Source of the DNA: Planctomycetota bacterium
GTDB taxonomy: Bacteria > Planctomycetota > Planctomycetia > Pirellulales > Pirellulaceae
DNA: 64,000 nt
Assembly (NCBI GenBank): GCA_014381825.1
Contig: JACNKX010000094.1
Location: 1-64,000, forward strand
Direction: 5' to 3'
Shown here: positions 61,025-64,000 of the stretch, piece by piece
Numbering within the stretch: position 1 is the first letter of the stretch
How the letters are laid out: each line of letters starts with the position of its first letter
Translations under genes and position numbers: made by a program
The notes under the pieces: generated by a model
What the model saw: only the letters and a program-made list of their open reading frames with translations
What the model was told of the DNA's origin: nothing
Database searches by the model: none

Positions 61025-64000
61025 ATGCGTTGCAAACAGAATCACATAAAGGATGTCTCAGGCAAAGGCGCGAAGGCGCAAAGCCCCTGTCGCTCGGGTG
61101 TCCTTTGCGCCCTCGCGCCTTTGCGTGGTCTCCTGATCGTACTAGTTCTGTCCACGCTTACCTGCCAAGCCTCCGCCGCCGAGCCTTCCGCCGAAGGCAT
61201 CGCGTTCTTCGAGAAGAAGGTCCGACCGCTGCTGGTTGAAAGATGCATCGACTGCCACACGGGAGATGAGCCAGAAAGCGGCTTGTCGATGGATTCGCTT
61301 GCCGGGTTGCTGAAGGGCGGCCTACGAGGCCCGGCGATTGTGATCGACAAACCCGAAGAGAGTTTGCTGATCCGAGCGTTGCGTCACGGCGAAATTCTGA
61401 AGATGCCGCCGAAAGAAAAACTCTCCGCGCGGCTGATCGCTGAAATTGCAACCTGGATCGAGATGGGAGCCCCGTGGCCGAATGCCGAACCAGTCGCGAT
61501 TCCACAGAACGAACCTGAGAGCGATGCTATTACGTTTACGGAAGAGCAAAAGACGTTTTGGTCGTTTCAGTCACCGAGCAAATCGACGGTTCCGGCAGTG
61601 AAGGATCAAACGTGGGTGCGATCCTCGATCGATGCTTTCATCCTCCGGAAGCTCGAAGCCGCCAGTTTCCAACCCGCATCACCTGCCATCAAACGTGTGC
61701 TCGTTCGTCGTGCGACATTCGACTTACTTGGATTGCCACCTGCGCCCGACGAAGTCGATGCGTTTGTCGCCGACGAGTCGCCGCAAGCCTTCGCCAAGTT
61801 GATCGATCAATTACTTGCCTCACCTCGATATGGCGAACGTTGGGGCCGGCATTGGCTTGACGTCGCACGCTACGCCGACTCGAACGGACTGGATGAGAAC
61901 CTCGCCTTCGCCGACGCGTATCACTATCGCGACTACGTCATCGCTGCGTTTAACAAAGACAAACCGTTTGATTGGTTCGTGCAGGAGCAGATCGCGGGGG
62001 ATCTCCTCGTGGGACAGGCTTTCAGCCTGTCTAAGAACAACAGGCTGGAAGCCTATTCCACGTGGGATGCACCTTACGAAGGCACCGTCGCGACGGGCTT
62101 CCTCGCTCTTGGGGCGAAGATGCTGGCCGAAGATGATCCCGTCAAAATGCAGATGGATATCATCGACGAACAAATCGATACTCTAGGGCGAGCTTTTATG
62201 GGCCTGACCTTCGGCTGTGCTCGCTGCCATGACCACAAGTTTGATCCGATTCCGACTGCCGATTACTACTCGCTGGCCGGGATCTTCAAAAGCACAAAGA
62301 CGATGGAGAATTTCGATGTCGTCGCTCGCTGGCAAGAGAAGCCGCTGGCGTCGGCGGAAGCAACGGCAGCGCTCGACGAACACCAGAAGAAGATCGAAGC
62401 CAAGCAAGCTGACATCGACAAGATGGTTAACGAATCGAACGAAGCCGTCCTCGTCGAGTCTCGGCGGCACGTGGGCGATTACTTGCTCGCCGCGCTGGAA
62501 CTTGAGCGGATCAAGAACTTGATCGCTGATGCGACGATCCACGGCAACAACTCCGATCCGACTTCCACGCCAAACTCGCTGCTAATCGAGGCCGATGAGT
62601 TCGATCGCGGCAACGTGCTGCGAGATCGCACGAATTGGGGGAAGGGCATCGGGGTGCTGGTGAACGCGGGCGAAACTCCGAACTTCGCCGAGTATGACAT
62701 CGAAGTCAAAGAAGCTGGCCTCTATCAGATCGAAATTCGAGTCGCCGCCGAAGCTTCGCGTCCAACGATGCTGATGATCAACGGACAACTCGCCAAGAAG
62801 GACGCGGCAGGCGAAGTGACAGGCTCCTGGCTGCCTGATGGACAGAAGTGGTTCGTCGAAGGTTTCTATCATCTGAACGCAGGCAAGAACCTCATTCGCC
62901 TCGAACAACCGCAATTCTTTCCGCACATCGATAAACTGCTCTTCGTCCCGGCTCCGCCCGAAGCCAGAGCGAGCTCGCCCGCACAGGCCATCCCCGCCTT
63001 TGCCACCGATCCACGAGACGGCATCGTACTCGTCGAGGCGGAGACTGTCGCTCGCGGGAATCTTTCCGTGTTGACCGAAGGCTACGGCGAAGGAATTGGC
63101 ATCATCGGCGGTCCGGGTGGATTGAACGAAGGAGAGATCGATGTCGAGATTCCCACCGACGGGACGTATCACGTCGCGTGTCGTTATGCGGCTGCAGAAG
63201 CGAGACCGACGAAGCTGCTCGTTAATGGTCGCGGCATCAATTCGAAGGCGATCGGCGAAGTGACGGGAACTTGGCACCCAGACACGCAACGCTGGTTCCT
63301 CGAGGGTCGAGCTCGGCTCGCCGCCGGCAAATGTGTGGTGCGTTTGGAGCGGGATGGACCGATTCCGCATATCGACAAGATCATGTTCATCGAAGCCTCG
63401 CGCTTCGGCGGGCAGTCAGAAGAGTTCGCTCCGCTCGGCGATTACGAGCCGAAGCCGGAGTTTGCCCAGCAGTGGGCGGACTATTTGGAGAAAACGAAGG
63501 ACGATCCGGCGTCTCCGTTTGCTGATTGGCATGCGGCAGTTGCGCAAAACGTTTCCGTACGCGAGCTGGCTGCAGCATACAACGAACGTGTCGCGGGAGA
63601 CATTAAGACTGACAAACCCTTTGCGACAGTGCTGCGCGATCCCGAAGGCCCGTTTAAGATTTCGGACAAGATCGAAATCTACTACGCACCAGAAGCTCAA
63701 GAACGACTTGCCGGTGTGCGAGCTGAAAGGAAGACACTCGCTGACACGATGCCCAAGTATCCCGAAGCAATGGCCGTATCCGATGGCACGATCGAGAACA
63801 TCCGTGTCCACATTCGCGGCAGCCACCTCACGCAAGGCCGCCAAGTGCCAAGACGCGTTCCACGCATCTTCACCGGCGACGAATCAACCTCTTTCGGCGA
63901 AGATGTCAGCGGTCGCCTCGAGCTTGCTCGCTGGTTGACTGGCGCGGACCATCCGCTGACCGCGCGTGTGATGGTGAACCGAATTTGGCAGTGGCACTTC
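61025..64000 (+). CDS. PSCyt1-DUF1549-DUF1553 cytochrome-like protein, 3' end outside window
   Basis: The frame is open from 61025 to the window end. After a likely signal (RGLLIVLVLSTLTCQASAAEP) comes a cytochrome c-like domain with CIDCH at 61244-61258, then DUF1549 (RRATFDLLGLPPAPDEVDAF, RYGERWGRHWLDVARYADSNG, GRAFMGLTFGCARCHDHKFD with a second CxxCH), two related beta-sandwich modules, and the start of DUF1553 (LELARWLTGADHPLTARVMV). Such proteins are exported, planctomycete-specific and linked to polysaccharide use; their chemistry is unproven. The ATG at 61025 precedes a hairpin; TTG 61121 is an alternative start. A 53-base palindrome is translated inside DUF1549. Confidence 0.88.
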   Translation, partial: MRCKQNHIKDVSGKGAKAQSPCRSGVLCALAPLRGLLIVLVLSTLTCQASAAEPSAEGIAFFEKKVRPLLVERCIDCHTGDEPESGLSMDSLAGLLKGGLRGPAIVIDKPEESLLIRALRHGEILKMPPKEKLSARLIAEIATWIEMGAPWPNAEPVAIPQNEPESDAITFTEEQKTFWSFQSPSKSTVPAVKDQTWVRSSIDAFILRKLEAASFQPASPAIKRVLVRRATFDLLGLPPAPDEVDAFVADESPQAFAKLIDQLLASPRYGERWGRHWLDVARYADSNGLDENLAFADAYHYRDYVIAAFNKDKPFDWFVQEQIAGDLLVGQAFSLSKNNRLEAYSTWDAPYEGTVATGFLALGAKMLAEDDPVKMQMDIIDEQIDTLGRAFMGLTFGCARCHDHKFDPIPTADYYSLAGIFKSTKTMENFDVVARWQEKPLASAEATAALDEHQKKIEAKQADIDKMVNESNEAVLVESRRHVGDYLLAALELERIKNLIADATIHGNNSDPTSTPNSLLIEADEFDRGNVLRDRTNWGKGIGVLVNAGETPNFAEYDIEVKEAGLYQIEIRVAAEASRPTMLMINGQLAKKDAAGEVTGSWLPDGQKWFVEGFYHLNAGKNLIRLEQPQFFPHIDKLLFVPAPPEARASSPAQAIPAFATDPRDGIVLVEAETVARGNLSVLTEGYGEGIGIIGGPGGLNEGEIDVEIPTDGTYHVACRYAAAEARPTKLLVNGRGINSKAIGEVTGTWHPDTQRWFLEGRARLAAGKCVVRLERDGPIPHIDKIMFIEASRFGGQSEEFAPLGDYEPKPEFAQQWADYLEKTKDDPASPFADWHAAVAQNVSVRELAAAYNERVAGDIKTDKPFATVLRDPEGPFKISDKIEIYYAPEAQERLAGVRAERKTLADTMPKYPEAMAVSDGTIENIRVHIRGSHLTQGRQVPRRVPRIFTGDESTSFGEDVSGRLELARWLTGADHPLTARVMVNRIWQWHF
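61063..61123. repeat. Hairpin at the 5' end of the DUF1549 gene
   Basis: Arms 61063-61083 and 61103-61123 match as reverse complements at 20 of 21 positions (CAAAGGCGCGAAGGCGCAAAG type), loop 19 bases. Repeats of this CAAAGGCGC family are common between bacterial genes, so the true start codon may be after it. Confidence 0.9.
62009..62061. repeat. Palindrome translated within the DUF1549 domain
   Basis: Arms 62009-62030 (GTGGGACAGGCTTTCAGCCT...) and 62040-62061 are reverse complements with three mismatches in 22, loop nine bases. It lies in frame and adds about 18 residues (VGQAFSLSKNNRLEAYSTW) after EQIAGDLL, where relatives normally continue directly to the next conserved block. Confidence 0.9.

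Noticed and set aside
62582-63370. 262-residue minus-strand frame
   Set aside because: Antisense to the duplicated modules of the DUF1549/DUF1553 gene, which has clear family motifs.

Overview
The window looks like the chromosome of a planctomycete, most likely a Pirellulales / Rhodopirellula-type bacterium. The evidence is the gene families: a PSCyt1-DUF1549-DUF1553 cytochrome-like protein, a secreted Cys-type sulfatase, a Tat-exported Gfo/Idh/MocA oxidoreductase, GldA / GldFG-fusion / DUF4340 genes, zinc-ribbon and J-like membrane proteins, a BlaI/M56 pair and many secreted proteins of unknown function. LpxK and an RND pump show a Gram-negative type envelope. I saw no rRNA, tRNA or CRISPR array, but tRNAs could only be searched by eye.

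Layout. 0.2-5.4 kb: a small zinc-ribbon protein and an RND efflux permease with its adaptor. 5.5-12.6 kb: secreted esterase, GT39-type glycosyltransferase, DUF971 protein coupled to a SufS-like PLP enzyme, PaaK-like adenylating enzyme, MFS exporter. 12.6-17.8 kb: 5-oxoprolinase/hydantoinase fusion behind a PQQ-type beta-propeller. 18-24.9 kb: membrane protein, YheT hydrolase coupled to an FHA-GAF sigma-54 activator, a divergent CbiX-type chelatase and a Prc/Tsp protease. 24.9-33.3 kb: HExxH protein, exported PIMT-like methyltransferase and the Gld-type ABC operon. 33.5-38.2 kb: NadB and a zinc-ribbon/propeller membrane protein. 38.5-39.7 kb: wreck of a large serine recombinase. 39.9-48.5 kb: J-like protein, an 1160-residue low-complexity membrane protein, UxaA-family dehydratase, LpxK. 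48.5-64 kb: HEAT-DUF900 fusion, NIPSNAP protein, BlaI/M56 pair, SRPBCC protein, duplicated-domain protein, sulfatase, MaoC, SUI1, oxidoreductase and the 5' part of the DUF1549/DUF1553 gene.

Likely transcription units are adaptor-permease; PLP enzyme-DUF971 (4-base overlap); sigma-54 activator-YheT (4-base overlap); propeller-oxoprolinase (3-base gap); gldA-gldFG-DUF4340; and BlaI-M56 behind two operator-like palindromes.

The most unusual general feature is how often short palindromic or tandem repeats touch genes. A 12-copy heptamer array lies between divergent genes and supplies the first codons of one. A REP-like pair covers a stop codon. A 53-base palindrome is translated inside the DUF1549 domain, and a purine/pyrimidine tract forms the linker of the oxoprolinase fusion. 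Other points worth following are an RND pump with an extra hydrophobic stretch, a DUF900 hydrolase split by two membrane helices, a desulfurase-like enzyme without the usual cysteine, and an exported PIMT with a C-terminal beta-sandwich-like domain. No unmistakable new multi-gene system was found.
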